A stretch of DNA of 64,000 nucleotides from Agelaius tricolor (lineage: Eukaryota; Chordata; Aves; Passeriformes; Icteridae). Location: positions 24,650,744 through 24,714,743 of the forward strand of contig JALJCS010000004.1 of the NCBI GenBank assembly GCA_023055355.1, read 5' to 3'. Positions 11,401 to 25,379 of this stretch are shown piece after piece (the first letter of the stretch is position 1; each line of letters starts with the position of its first letter). Below the pieces are notes generated by a model. The model was not told the DNA's origin. It made no database searches and worked only from the letters and a program-made list of their open reading frames with translations. A program made the position numbers and the translations under genes.

Positions 11401-14400
11401 CATTGTGGTTTAAGGTGGACATGTAACTAAAATGTGACAAATGTGATTACTGATTTGGTATGTCTGTGATAGATTTAACTGGATGCAAAGTGTTACCTTT
11501 CTCTAAGGATAAACAAAAAGGTCAGCACTGACTCAGACTACTTCTTATGGTTTTGACAGTTGTATACCGAAGCCACGACTTTAACACTCTACAGAGGTGC
11601 TGATCCATACTGAAGCTGAACCACCTGTTCATTTTCCCAAAGAAATTCATAACTTGGCAACAGTCTTAACTTCATAAAAACAATGCCAACTTTTATTTCT
11701 CATAGTGAGTATTTTTATTTATAACTCATCACTTCCTGATTCATACAGTCAGCACAAGTTTGGTAGAAATTTGAAGTTGAGTGGTTCTCTGTGGATGTGA
11801 AATCTTTCTTCTACAGCAGAAGAGTATCTTCTGGATCCAAGAAAGTAAAATAAATTTTTGATTCTGAAGGGGCCGGGCTTAAAGGTGCAGCACTTCCAGT
11901 GGTACTTCTGGCACTTGGTAGGTCATGTCAGACTTCTAAAGCACCATTCCACAGCACCTAGCCAAGGAACAGCATTTTTAGCATCATGGAGTGTTTTTTG
12001 CCTTCCTGACAATGGTAGGACATGGTTGGACTATAATACTCCAAACACTGTTTCTTAATCCAAGCCTAAAGACCCATGCCAGTTGCTTGGGAAAAATGAA
12101 GTACTCTTGCCGAGTTGTAGAGCAGCAACTGGTTAGTACGTGAGTCTAGAGTCCTCTCCCGTGTTTCTGCTGGCTTCAGCATGCACGATTTTATGCTCAT
12201 GTAAAACAATTTATAAAAACCAAAGGTTGTGGCCTTTGTTAGTTGTTGTGATCTTTTAGATGACAGATTTTCCTGCCTTGCTAACAACAAAAGAAAGTCC
12301 TTGACCTGTGTTGCTGAGAGTAGGCACAAGTACCAGGACTGTTTTCTGTCCAATAAGGACAACTCTTGTCTTCATTGAGTATCTGGAAAGGTAGAATAGT
12401 CTGCTCTCTTCTTCATTTGCTTGCTTCCAGGCCAGCAGTGCTCAAAAGACAGGCTGTGACATCAGGATAGATTTTAGCAATGGAGATTTCTGGTGTTGTC
12501 AAGGTAGGGTTAATAAATATGTTTCATTTAAGCAAGGTAAGAGAAGAAGCAGCTTTTAAATCACATGCACAAAAATTTGTCTCTCATAATGCTCAATTTG
12601 TTTGTCTTGTATATATAGCCATATGAATGGGGCCACATGCAAAAATTTTCTGACAATTTTTTCAAAAGGACTATTTCAACTGGCTTTATTAAGGGACCAA
12701 TTGAAGTCAATGGTGTTGTGCTGCATGCTATGCCTCTCAGGTTGCAGTAAAGTAATTTGAAGTTTCAAGCTTTTGTCATACAAGTCCTTAAAATCTACCT
12801 GCTCATAAGGCATTTATTAAAAATCTTAAAACTGTTTCTGACCTTCTCTAATGGAATTTTAATTATTCCTTTTCAGCATAGCATGTAGTTGGAAACAAAT
12901 GGCTTGGATTTTTCAGAAGTTGAATACTTGGAGTGTCAGTGCAACTGAATGCCCTTAGAAAGCTTTTAAATGGGTTGACTTGAGAAGGCATGGCCTTCAA
13001 ATCAATGGGAGTGCAAATGAAAAATAAAAAGGTAAAAGGTCTTTTTATCCAAAACATTGATAGTCCTCAGTGGTTAGCTCAGGTTTGTCTTCCACTGTCC
13101 AAATTTTAAATGCTTTTTGCAGGCATTTCCTTGCTTGTAGAATTGCCTTAGGTAAGACGAGAGAAGTGGTCGGTGTTTTTTGTTGAAAGCATATATAGTA
13201 AGTGCTTGGGCTTTCTCTGTCTTCATTCTGCAGAGGGAAGATGTACCAGGGCATTTGTCCAGAATCAAATTTCAGGGGAAGTGTGTGGGACAAGTGGTGA
13301 GCACAGACTGACCAGGAGCTTTAGAACGAGTATTCTTCCTAGTTCAGTGTTAAGCAAAGCAGTCTTTCCCACAGTCATTAAACAATTGAGTTTCCTCTGA
13401 CTTACATGACTGCAGAGGCAGTTCTGTATTAACGTTCTTGTGAGACACAGAAACTGCCATGCCTGTCTACAAACATTGGTGAACTTGGTTCTTCTGTAGC
13501 ATTACAGCTTGGTGGAGAGAGAGAAATTCCTGCACGTTGTTAGAAATTTGAAACCTCAGAGAGTTTGAGATTGTCAAGGACAATGAATGAAAAACTAGAG
13601 CGGAGATTTCTTTGATTGGATCCAACAGGTTGTTACTTACCCCATACTTTTACTGGCTGTAAAATACCTGATTTTACAATGAGATAAATTGTTTCAAGAA
13701 CCCAGGGGAGAAAAATATTCCACAAAAAATTAGAAGGTGCAAATTCACTCTTCTTCGTCAGGTTTGAGATAAGTATCATGAGGAAATCCTGCAAAAAAAA
13801 AATTGAATAAGATGAATAAGATTTTGTTAGTAATTTAATACATTGTAATTCAAGCAGATTTTTTCTTTCACTTCCTTTGTTCTAGGTAGGTGTTGTAATT
13901 TCAGTTTTTTATTGTTTGGGATTTTTTTGGGTGGCTTTTTTTCCCTCTTTTTCCTCACCCTGGAAAGCTTTGTAATTATTATGCTGTTTTGGGGGTTTCT
14001 ATCTGCTTAAGGAAAGGTCAAAGCTCTTAATATCTCTGTATGATGTCAGTGACAACACTGTCTCCTAGATGAAATTGGCAAGCAAGTTGTTCATGCTGTG
14101 TATGTAACTAATCCTGCCTTCTGATACTTAAGTTTTTATAAAAGAAGGGTCTGAATTGCCTTTACTGCAGTTATGAGCAGTTGTGGATGGCAGTTTGAGT
14201 TCAATGAAGGTGTGTGCTTTAACACCTGGATGTTGTTTTGAAAAAATCGCAGCCTCCTCTTCCCTCCCACTGGCACCCTCAGATATCTTAAAAGTCAAAC
14301 ACATGGGCTTGTATTTTTTATATGTTTTGAGAGATTTGTCAAAGTTCTTTATTTTTTTTTAAGATTGTTAGCTTAATGAAACCTTTTGTGTCCTTATTAA

Positions 14401-14577
14401 AATACTTTGCTATGAAACATTAGGTATCTCTTAAAAAACATCAAAAGTTCCAACACCTCAGGCCTGAAAAGACAAATTCTTGAACACAGTGGTAAAACAC
14501 TCTGAGGCACATGCATGGAGCTGCATACTTGCCTAAGTGTTTGCAGGCCTAAAGTCGTTGTTTTTGGGTTTTTTTGG

Positions 14578-14597
14578 TTTTTTTTTTTTTTTTTTTT
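14578..14597. repeat. Poly-T tract (20 T)
   Basis: Uninterrupted run preceded by shorter T-runs broken by G. Simple sequence. Confidence 0.9.
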
Positions 14598-15840
14598 AAT
14601 TCTGTCATTCTCTTTTCCCATTGCCTTGGAAAAAAAGAGATTCTACCAATTATGGCACTTTTTTTTCCTCACAGTACACTATTTGGGAATTGACTATACT
14701 GTTTGATTTCTGTAAAATATGTAAAATTTTGCTGATTACTATAATTTGAAGCAGATTGTTTTGAATGTTATTCTTAGAATAGTTTAACTTTTTTTTTCCT
14801 CAACCCTTTTCCAGTACCCAAAAACCTTCCTTTAACATCTTTCTGAAATCTGGGTTTTGGGGCTAGTTCTTTTTCTTCCCTTTCCTCATCTGCCAATACT
14901 CCAGTGTTAGTAAGAGAAAAGTAATAGATTATTGCTAACATTTCATAGAGAGAAATTGTGCTGAAGAGGTAACTCATTTTGTACTTAACAGGCAACTTTG
15001 GATTTCCTGACTTCCTGGAAGTTGTTTGGGGGTTACTATGATGTAAATAAATGTTTTATTGTTGAAGTATTTATAGTTTGTGTTGTTAATTTAGTTCATT
15101 GTATGGTTAATTTCTTTCAGAAGGCTTTCCACAAAACAGCTAGCCAGGTATTGCTATCAAATTCTTATGATATTTAAGCTTTGTCATTGTAATACTATAA
15201 CAGAGAAATACCCAGGTGTATTATGTTACGGGTACGTTTTTATAGACCCTAAAATATAACTGACTTGTGGGGTTACTCTCTGGAAAGCTGAAAGAGGTGC
15301 GTGTTAGACTTCAGCTCATGATGTTGGGTCTTGATGTTGGAAGGTGTTTGAATTAGATTAACGTCCTTAAACATAATAATTGACGTACCAATGTATGTAT
15401 TATAATTTAACATCCAGCACTAAATGCGTTTTAGATGTAACTGTAGAAAATGTAATGAAGCTGAGGGAATGCTACACATGGTTAGCATAGAAATACTTAG
15501 GAATAGTTTTTTTATTTTGGTGGTAAGTTCTGCACTGAGTTACCTTATATAACAAGCAGATGTAAGGAAGAGGAAAACAGGCTTTTTTCAGGAGTACCCA
15601 CTAGTGGGACAAGAGGCAATGGGCACACATTGAAATACAGGAAATTCCGTCTGAACTGACCAGACCTCTTTTTTTCTTTCAAAACTGTGCAGAAGGTCAA
15701 GTGCTGGATGACATTACTCAGTCTCCATCCTTTAAGATGCTCGAGCTTCAGCTGCCTGGGTACTTGAGAAACCTTTTCTGCTTGGAAGTGGTGGGAGGAA
15801 GAGACACTGAAGCTAACTAGAATTCAGGACAAAAAGGGGA

Positions 15841-15880
15841 ATTCCATGGTGTCCTCCAACCTCAACTGCTCTGTGATATA
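15841..15880 (+). mobile_element. Possible remnant of an old CR1 3' end
   Basis: The words GTCCTCCAACCTCAACTG and CTCTGTGAT resemble the 3' terminal region of CR1 elements in birds (TCCCTTCCAACCTCAAC, then TTCTGTGAT). The match is short and diverged. Upstream sequence may belong to it, but I cannot place the boundary. Confidence 0.35.
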
Positions 15881-16095
15881 GCAGAAGATGTAGCTAGAGA
15901 CCTGATATTAGCAAAGAAGTTATGCATGCAGCCCAAAGCTCTCTTCCTGATTTGCACTCTGACAGAAACTGTACTGTGGAACTGATGGATGCAGTATGCT
16001 CTGGATGTCACAAGCTTCCTGATTTTCAGAACGTGATGAGAGAAGTTTATACTGGGAAAGGTGACCAGGGAGTTAGAATGTAGCAGTTACTGCTT

Positions 16096-16256
16096 ATCAC
16101 AGAATGGTTTGGGCTGGAAGGGACCTTAAAAATCATGTCGTTTCAAACCCCCTGCCTTGGGCAGGAGCATCTTCCATTAGACCAGCTTGCTCAAAGTCCC
16201 ATCCAGCCTGATCTTGAAACACTGCCAGGGATAGGCATCCAGAAACTCTGGGCAAA
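16096..16256 (-). mobile_element. CR1 LINE 3' fragment
   Basis: Reads in reverse orientation: TCACAGAATGGTTTGGGCTG, then GGAAGGGACCTTAAAAATCA, a CCCCCTGCC block and an ending near TCTGGGCAA. This is the typical 3' terminus of avian CR1, heavily 5' truncated to about 160 bp and diverged. Non-coding; an inactive relic in the intron. Confidence 0.93.
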
Positions 16257-18275
16257 TGCTCACATTTTTTTGTTTAAATTTGTTTGTAATTTTCAGTGAT
16301 GCCTGATTTCAAATAGAGAAAATGTGTGTGTGAAGCCTGACTGTATTTTTCCTTTTTATTATTGTTTTCTCTTGACATCCTTTTTTGGCTGTGGTTGAAG
16401 AAGAGGTAATGAGCTGAGAGGCAATTTGGTTTCATCAGCCTTGGGATTTTTGTATGGGGTGTTCAATTGCGTGAACAGAGAGCACTAGAGAAATGTGATT
16501 TTTAGTCCTTTGTGATTTGAAGATTTGCTTAGAATGTTTTGACTTACAGTGCTTATGGCTCTGAATCTTGTGTGTCAGCATTTCCTGCTACAACTGACAA
16601 AAGAGACTCTCCTATTTTGCATAGGAAAATTTGGGGTCTGAAAGAGGAACAGAAGATAAATCTGTTGCTAGAGAATTAAAGGCTTTTTGGAAGGTTTTCT
16701 AAAGAAAAAGGTAAGAAAATGTAAATATAAACATGGACAATATTGAAGTTACTGAGATTTCACATCTCTAGGATGACTTAAGAGCCACTGCTGTCTTTCA
16801 GGGAGAGCTTGGGAAGTACATTCAAATGTGACAGCATCTTAATTATACTTGAAACAAATTTCTATTTTTCTCTCTTCCTTTACATCCTTCTTTGTAAGTC
16901 AGTTGAATTCATCCCTGGATTGTTTCTTTGCTGTACTTGATGCTGAAATTCACCTCCTAAGGAATTAAAGTATTTCCTGTCTGAAAAGAAGTTTTCCAAC
17001 TATTACAAATCCAAAACCTTCTCATCCTTTTTCCTTTTGTTAGTAATTCTAGTTAATGTTTTTTTCTTCCTGCCTGTCATTTTTAAGTGATTAACTGTGT
17101 ATGAGAAGCTACCCTTGAGATTTGCCGAGAGTTGAAAGATTGACCCTTGAAAAAGGCAAATGATTTTTAGTCCCTTACATTAAAGGAAGATCTAAGGATT
17201 AGAAGGAAAAACACAGTGTTCTATAGGATTACAATTCTGTGCTTGTAAGGCACAGTTTCTTATACAGGGGGTGAAGATAAATCTGCACTCAGTTTTTGAT
17301 TTTGTTTTTCTTTGTTAAGTAACACCAGAATACCTGCAATTAGTTGAGAGTTATGTGTTTGAGAGTCTTTTGTATCTTGTTGATGCTCACCTGGCTCAGG
17401 TTGTTGTTAAAATGAGCTTTTGGCTGAATTTGGGGAGGAAAGGAAGGAGGAGTAAGCAAGTGAATTTTAAAGGAGTGCTTCAGTGCCCTGCATTAAATAT
17501 AGAACATTTAAATAGGTGTTTAAATTGATAGAAGACTAAATCATGCCTTAGCCTCTTGCTGGGAGAAAGGATATATATATCTTTCAGGAATGAGATTGAA
17601 TTTATGCAGGACAGGCTAAGAGAAAACAGTGTAAAATTTGGATGAATATAGCATTGGAACATACGATTTGAAGCCAAAAATTGTTGAATGATTTTACGTA
17701 CAGAAGAAATGGAATGTTTATTTGCAGAGTTTGTCAGTAAAATCATGTGTGGCAACCTCTATAATGTAGTATACTCTGAAAAATCTTTGGCTGTGTTGGG
17801 TAATGGGTTTTTTTCCCTTGACAGTTGGGAGCTACAGCAGTTTTGGCTGCAAGTCTTCCAGGTATTTTTTAATGGTAATGGTGTACAGTGAAACATAGTG
17901 CTGATGTTAACATCTTTAAGACAGATAGGATTTTTAGGTTTGGTGTTAGATTGTTGAAACTTATCTTTTTGTGAAAGATTTACAAATTCATTTGTTTTTT
18001 CATCAGTTCATTGATGATTAGCCTGATTGTTTTCAGTGTTTATTATGTCTCCTTTCTTCCTTTTGATATGACTGATTCACAGCTATGTCTCTATAATGTA
18101 AAAAAAGAAAAGTCTAGTCAATACATGTGCTTAAAACATATAGGCATGTGTTGAAACTTGGCTTTTTTTCAGGCAGACATACTTACTAAGGGGCTGGTAT
18201 TTTTGCTGGATAGTCTTTTTTAGCTGCTTCTGAAATACGAGATGTTCCTTGGCTTCCCACGTTAACATTACTGCA

Positions 18276-18313
18276 GGATATTTTAACTAAAAGTGGATAT
18301 TTTAACTAAAAGT
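18276..18313. repeat. Perfect 19-bp tandem duplication
   Basis: Two adjacent identical copies of GGATATTTTAACTAAAAGT (18276-18294 and 18295-18313). Identity suggests a recent event. Confidence 0.95.
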
Positions 18314-19914
18314 TGACACAAGAGTAAGAAAATGTGCAAAAAGTCTGTCTTTCCCTCACCCAAATGTATTGTGGTAGAGCTGATTTGAGAAAGTATGAAG
18401 ATAGCCTTCCTAAAGACATGCTGTGAATTGATAGCCTAAGCGTATAAGAAATGACAGAGACTTAAAGATGTCCATTTTTTCCAATTGTAACCATCCATGA
18501 CTTTGGAAATTGCCACAAGAAAAGTGGGAATGTGTACAATATTTACATTGGTGTATTCAAACTTCTTCATTACAAGAAGCAATGCTCCTTTCCAACCTCT
18601 GTGTTCCAACCTTAGCCTGTGTGTTAGAAAAAACATTGAAACCTTTCCTGGTAGTCAGGGAGCTATTATGGATATGGCTTGTCTTCAGGAAATGCTGTTA
18701 GCCAGGACTGACAAATGGAAGAAAGCGTGGGCAGCCTCAGTCTCTGAGTTGTCTTGATTTGTTAATTGAGGTGACAAGATCAAGTAAAATGTGCATGTAG
18801 ACAGGAGATAACATGTGAGGATCCTGCCAAGCAGTGTTTTCTTCGCTCCATGTGACTGGTTTTGTGCATGCTCTACAGAGGTAGGCTCAGGTCTGCTGCC
18901 AGTTTGTGGAGTAGTGTGACTCATTTTTTTTCAGAATTGTGTTAATGTTCAGGATACATGTACACACACACACTTCAGAATTGTATGTGTTAAGGGAAAA
19001 AAAGCAGTAGTCCATTTTGCTCTTTTTTGTGATTAGTACATTTATTAGCATAAACATAGCTCAAGAGTTGAAAAAGTTCTCATGATCTTCCCTTTTCTGA
19101 TTTTTTTTTTATATCCCAGAATTTATTTAATTGTAAAACAAACCTAGTCTTTTTACATTTGATAGAGAAAATGTATTTGAGGCATTTGGAGAAATTACAG
19201 GGTTTGTGAGTACTAGATTTTTGTCTTAACTTTTGGATAGTATTGCTGAGGTTAAGCCAAATGGGAGGAATTTGGAGTGCAGAAAGTTTTGTCTGGAAGG
19301 CTAGAAGAGTAAACCATCAGAAGCTGGGGACAGATTGTCTACAGTGGGATACAGTATCTTCTGGGAAGAGCATGTACTACTTGGTACTTATGGCATCCTC
19401 AGTATCTAATGAGAGATAAGTACAAAAAAATCTGTGATCCTGGCAGGTAGCAATTTCTTACTTCTGCACATTGTAGTTGTAAACAAGGCCCTCCCTGTGT
19501 GGAGGGGAGGTAAAACCACCAGGAGGCTTTTTGCCCTGGCAGAAGCTTGGAGACAGCAGGAAGTGTTCAAGACAGGGAAATACAGGCTTAGGGAATCAAT
19601 CCAGAGGAAAGCTGAGTTCAGATGTTGACAGAACTGTTGTGTGCAAGCTTGCTTTGTGGTCTGTACAGATCCTTCTTTGAGCTTTGAGAAGTGTTGAAAA
19701 TGTAGTAGGAGTATTGTAATGCTGCCTTCCTAGACTGCATTAACAAAATAGCAAAGCAATGTAGAATTTTCTGAAACAAAGAGAGATGTAGGAAAGATGG
19801 AGACAGACTTTTTAACTGGGCCTGTTTTGATAGGATAATGGGTAATGGTTTTAAGCCGTTAAGAGGGTAGATTTATATTAAAAATGAGGACTTTTTTGTA
19901 AAGAGTGTGACCAA

Positions 19915-20080
19915 ACAGGTTGGTCAGAAAGCTGGTGGATGCCCTACCCTTGGGAAAATTCAAGGACAAATTGGACAGAGCTCTAAGCCACCTGCTCTGG
20001 TTGAAGGTGTCCCTGCTCATTGCAGGGGGTTTAACTAGGTGACCTCTTAAAGATCTCTTCCAGCCTAAACTAGTCAGTGA
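19915..20080 (+). mobile_element. CR1 LINE 3' fragment
   Basis: Sense-strand CR1 tail: CAGGTTGGTCAGAAAGCTGG, then GTGGATGCCC, GAAGGTGTCCCTGCTCATTG, GCAGGGGGTT and GATCTCTTCCAGCCTAAAC. About 165 bp, diverged, without the usual terminal octamer repeats intact. It is the mirror image of the fragment at 16096-16256. Confidence 0.92.
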
Positions 20081-22727
20081 CCTTTTTTCTATCTTAAAAA
20101 CTTCGGTTTGTAACATATTTCTTTGGTGATCTGAAACACTTTATTTAAAGTTTTGAATGAAAAAGAGGTGTTGAATAACCTTACAGGATAAAAGAAGAGA
20201 GTTTACGCTCTCTCCAGGTTGAATGTGAAAGTCAGTGACCACCACTGTTAGAAATAACCTTTACACAGATAAATTTCAAAGTGAAACCCTCAAGTGCCTT
20301 TCATGTTTTTAGCAGTAAATTACTGGTCTCAGTATAGGCAGTGGGCATAAAGCTGCCTATCCCCCCTTCTGCCCCCCATCCCACCAAAGAAAGCCATTAG
20401 AGGTGTTCCCCCTGAACCAGCAACAGCCTAGAGGGGAGGGCTGGAGATGAAAATGTAACTGGATCCTTCTTACTGTTTTAAACAGAGGTGTGGGCTTTTT
20501 TCATACACTCTGAGTGCCAGTTCTGTCACTTGTCTCAGAACAGTTGTATCTATTGACCCATTGCTTTCCAACACAAAAGAGAAGTTATCACTTTCAGTTT
20601 TGAATTGTTTTTCTCTAATATTTTCTGTGTGGGCTATGTGGCTATTCATACAACTCAATGACTGGAACTTCCTGACTGATTTCATCCAACAGCTCTGCTT
20701 GTCATGTAATAATCACATGTTGTAGTACAGTAAATTTATTTTAGGTTTGATCTATCCATGAATGCACACATGCAGGAGTCCACAGGCAGTAGCATTAAAT
20801 CCAATGCATAAATAAGCTCTGCCAAGCATTACCTTTATATGTCCTTATAAATATAGAAGTTTGTTAGCTTGTGTGACGAATATGTGGCATTTCAGAAAAG
20901 TGCCCATGTCCACGAAGTCTGGAACAAAACTGCTTCCAAGTACCTAACAAAGCAGTCTGTTTCTGTTTGTTATGTTCTCTTTCTCCAGTCAGGTGTCTGG
21001 AGTCAGCTGCATGGGGCTGCTATGGGGTCACATTTATTCTGTCTTCACAACCTCTCACTTGTGGCAAGGAGGGCCCATGTGCTTGTGATGTGTGGTTAAC
21101 CAAACACCAGAATGGTGCTCCCCAGATTTACGTGGCATTTCTGGTGCAGCTCCTTTTCTAAACCAGAAGAAGGAGGGCTCTTCTGGCACACAGGCAGCTC
21201 TCATCTAGCCTTTTGTATTCAGTATGCTTAGCTTGGGGAGTCCAGCTCTTCTGCTGGCAGATGATTACTGCTGGCTTTTACTGGCCCTTGGGAGGAGAGA
21301 AGGGGAGGGAAGGAGTAGTGGGGTCTTGACATATACCTTTCCTTCCTCATTCCTCATCTTTGTGATTATGAATGTTGCTGATTGTGGTGTTCTGGAGGGA
21401 AGGTCTCAGTGAGGTTTGCTTGTAAGTTTTAGGAACAAGGTGGATTTTTCTGGCTGATTTTTCATTTGAGCACAGTATAGGGTAAAAGCATTGATACCTA
21501 TTTTAGTTTTCAGCTAAGATTTGGTGGGGTTCAGCCATGACAGCATTTGGCTCATGAATTTTAACTATGGAAATCAAAGTATTTCACAGGAGAGACAGAC
21601 ATATAGCTCTTTTTACAGATATGGAGAGGTGGAAAATTGTCCTGAAGGGCTGGTGGCAGAACCAGGAGGAGAGTCCAGCTCTGTTGGGCGCTCAGTCCAG
21701 AGTTCCCCCTATGAGACCAGTCTGGATATAAGGTCTCTAGCTCATTCTCTGGAGAATAATACTCCAGCAAAGTAATATGTGGTTATACTTTGAAATTGTT
21801 CAAGGGGAAGGGATGAAGAGCAAATACAAAAATTTTTAGCCACAGGAGCTGCAAATCTTACATGTTTCCTGGAGAGAATTGCTTCCTTTATGCGTGAAAC
21901 TAAGCCCATGGACTGTCCGCAGATAATCCCTTAGATTCCTTTTCTTGCACTTTTCAGCTTGGCCTCTTTGCACAATTGATGACTTATATTTGAAAAAGCT
22001 CTGCTTACTGTGTACCCCCAGTTTTCCTAAGCACTGTAGGATTCTTCTGTGTAAGTGTGTTTGTGTGTGTGTTTGCACACCCAAATGAAAGAGGGAGTAT
22101 GGAACAAGCATGTGACCAAATACTCTCCCATGATCTCCTCTCAGAAATTTTCCTCCCATTGTTATTTTCCTCTCTCTGTGTTTTGATTCCTCTTCTTTCA
22201 ATAGAAAATTATGTAACTTATCTTTTCAACAGCCCAGCAGACATTTAAGGAAAAATGTATTTCTCTTGGAACACCAGCAGGCTGAGTGGACTGCTTTGTT
22301 AGCTGAGGTCAGCATGTGGTGTGCTTGTGCAGTGAGACTGGCATGTTCTGCCTCACATACCAAAGCCTAAAAGCATGCACACAGTCCTTATTTGGGCCTT
22401 TGCTGATTTATGCCATAGCCCAGTCATGTTTCTAGTCCCTCAGGTGACATTATTTTGTCTTTTTTGTTCCTTTCACTTCCAAAAGTGCTCATCACAGTTG
22501 AACCTCAGCACAATTTACAGTTTTCTCAGGACGTTGAAGACTACAGTATCTCACTGGTCAGTTTCAGTGACTACAATATTTTCTTTGGGCTACCAGTTCT
22601 GTAAAAGCCTCTTCTACTGACTGACTGTCATGAGAATTTATGTATAGTGCAATCTCTGCTTGATCTACTGCACCTTTTTTTCAGACCCAAAGAGACAGGA
22701 GGTACTGAAGGCACTTAGTGATCTGAG

Positions 22728-22778
22728 GTTAGTAAAAGTGTGCTAATAGTGACTAGTTAGTAAAGGTATGCTAATAGT
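22728..22778. repeat. Near-tandem duplication, 23-bp unit, 28-bp period
   Basis: 22728-22750 and 22756-22778 match at 21 of 23 positions, both ending TGCTAATAGT. Confidence 0.9.
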
Positions 22779-24099
22779 CTGCTTTCTACACGCAGTCAAG
22801 TCTGTAAAGAGCAATAGGGACTGGCTGCATTTTCTGATGACTTTGGTGATGACCACTGATCACCTGGTGATGACTCTTTGGATCACTTTTCACACAGAAT
22901 GAGGACAAGTAGGCAGGGAGATTTTTAATGCATTCTTATTTGTTCTGTGAACAGTGACTGCTTACCATCCTTGACTACACTAGATCTGGTGCTTTCCTTA
23001 GCACTGGTCTTTTAATTCTCAACTGCTGCAGGTTGAGAAGTAGAAGTATAGAAGTATAACAGCTTGCTAATAACTGAGAAGCTGACTAAAGCTCTCCTAT
23101 AGTAAATCTTAACTGTGTAGAAGGTACTTTTGATGTGACTATTAAATGCTTAGGAGTTTATCATAGACTTTCAATCAAAGGAATCTCTTGACTTCAGTGG
23201 GTACTAAGAATGCATTAAAACTGTAGGACTTAAGTAGTAGTTACATATCATCAGACAATTTCATTTATATGTTAGAACCACTGAAATGCAAGTTCTAAAG
23301 ATACCTTCTTCCCATTATATATTCCTTTCCTAAACCCTCATTGGAAGCCTGCACTGTGTTTCTAGTCCTGAGAAGGGACATTGTTAACTTCCTATATGGT
23401 GAATAGTGTTTGCATTTCAGCAGTGTTACACAGTCTGAGATCTCTCTTTGAAAAAATTTAAAAGTATAACCCCTAGTTTTATTATCCTACTGCAACTTAT
23501 GACTGAAGTAGAGAAACAGCCTTAGTAAGTATTAGTTAACAAGCCTTGCATATTATGGGATGGAGGCAGACTTTGCAGCTAGTGCTTCTTGGGAGCCTTT
23601 CTTGATGTCCCGTGGAGAGGAATTAGACCCAGTATCTTTGTGACAATCTTAGACTAAGTGAAAGAAATGAAACAAGATAAACGCTTTCAGTGTGCAGATG
23701 GACAGCTGCCCAATCCATGAGATTTTGTCAGCTGTGATGTTAATGTACAGCATCACAAAAAGTGAAGTCAGTGAGGGAAGCTTTCCTTACAGTAGGGAAG
23801 GGTGGGAGCTTGACTCAAGCAAACTACATCACTAAAAAGGTGCCAGTTGTAGGAGTTCTTCTGCAGTCATGCTCAAGAAGTCACAGCACCACTCAGAAAA
23901 CCAAATACAACATAATTATAATTGCACCAAATAACATTTATTCTCACACCTTCTCTTTTGTTTATTGAAGTCATATTTTATCTTAAATATTTGTCGCTAA
24001 GATATTTCTGGGAGCTGTGGCATCTTCTTAAAATGAAATAACTTTTCAGACACTGGCATGGAGCTAAAGTTTGAGGTATACCAAGAAAGATCAAAAGTA

Positions 24100-24145
24100 G
24101 AATCACTTTCAGTTAATACACTGAATCACTTTCAGTTAATTCACT
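24100..24145. repeat. 23-bp tandem duplication, one mismatch
   Basis: Two adjacent units (24100-24122 and 24123-24145) beginning GAATCACTTTCAGTTAAT and differing at a single A/T position. Confidence 0.95.
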
Positions 24146-25343
24146 GAAGGTGAAAAAAGCTTGATTCTCTCACTTATTTCCTCTTGTATGTGACACATAT
24201 GCCAGGAGTTGGTCTTTTTCATGAGTAGTTAGAAAAATTCATGCTTTCTGTAGGTTATGCATCTGTATGTTTGGAGTTTACAGTTTCGTTTTTTTCCTGT
24301 GTTTTAACTCTGGCAGAAGTTTAGCTGGTCAGAACCAGCAGGGTTTTTCTATCAGATTTTGGTTTTCAGGGTATTTATGGCAGGCTTTCCAAAATAGGGG
24401 TTTTGTTTGAGATGCTTTAATTTTACTTTCTTTTGTGAGTGTTTCCCTTCAAAGTTCTTAGTCCAGCTGCAGGGATGATGTTGAACAAACACAATTGACT
24501 TGAGCATTTCTGCAGCTCTGTTTCAGCAGGGATCTTTGGGGAGATGGTGAGTGACAGAACTGGCAGGCTGGTTGTGCACCAGCCACGCGAAGCTCTCTGA
24601 GGCAAGCTGAAAACTGCTGTACAGGACGCTGGGCAGGGAAGCTGGGTCAGGCTGACTGCTGTTCCTAATGCCCCTATAATGCTGTAAGGAATGTTACTCA
24701 GCAGCTGTGGTATCGCTGGTGTGGTGCCAGTTAAGTGCTGTGACTGTGATGTTTCAAGCAGCTAGTAGTTGGACTTAAGCAGAGAAGATGGGAGTTTTCT
24801 TACGAGGCAGCAATTAATTGTATCATCTGAGAGAGTATGGAGTGGCTGAAGTACTCCCTGGTGTGAATGGGTTGAATACAGTGGCCTTTGATACAAACTT
24901 GGAGAATCTAATATTTATTAAATGATTTAAGTGGGGAACTGGGTTCTAGTGACAGATGTTGGGCCAGATAATTGTCTGGCAACTCAGACAATTCACTGTC
25001 ACCTGGAATTATTGTACCCTCTGTGCTGTTGCTTTGGATTTAGTAAGTATTTATTTCCATAATGTATGAACACTGTCTTTGTTTAATTCCAAAAGGAGAA
25101 ATCAAAATAAGAGCTGTTATACGTACTGAATTTCAGATTGCAGGGGGGTGTGTCTGAATTTCTTTGTTTCACTATATTTCCTTTAGTACTTGCTCGTGTG
25201 TCCACAAAGTCTAGTGGTTGTTAAATCACTGTGACTAGTGAAAATAAAATTTTCCCCGTGGACATAACTCAAGCATCATAATTTTAGAAAGCAAACAGTA
25301 CTGATTTTCACTCCCTCTCAACACTTCTCATCCCTAAGTTTTT

Positions 25344-25379
25344 GAACTAAACATTTTAAATCGTTACAATGTTTAGTTC
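25344..25379. repeat. Perfect inverted repeat, 12-bp arms, 12-nt loop
   Basis: Arms GAACTAAACATT (25344-25355) and AATGTTTAGTTC (25368-25379). Pairing may continue outward (TTT with AAA) after a small internal loop. The stem is too short for an ordinary microRNA precursor. Confidence 0.9.

Larger units (their letters stand above)
5900..15840. other. Long intronic stretch without genes or clear mobile elements
   Basis: About 10 kb of AT-rich DNA with no CR1, LTR or SINE that I can recognise. It holds two perfect short hairpins (7728-7751 and 8467-8492) and a 20-T run at 14578-14597. All open frames are under 100 codons and without known domains. Confidence 0.6.

Noticed and set aside
20350..20385. 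C-rich run that could form a G-quadruplex on the minus strand
   Set aside because: Only three adequate runs lie close together; the next C-run is too far away for a standard quadruplex.
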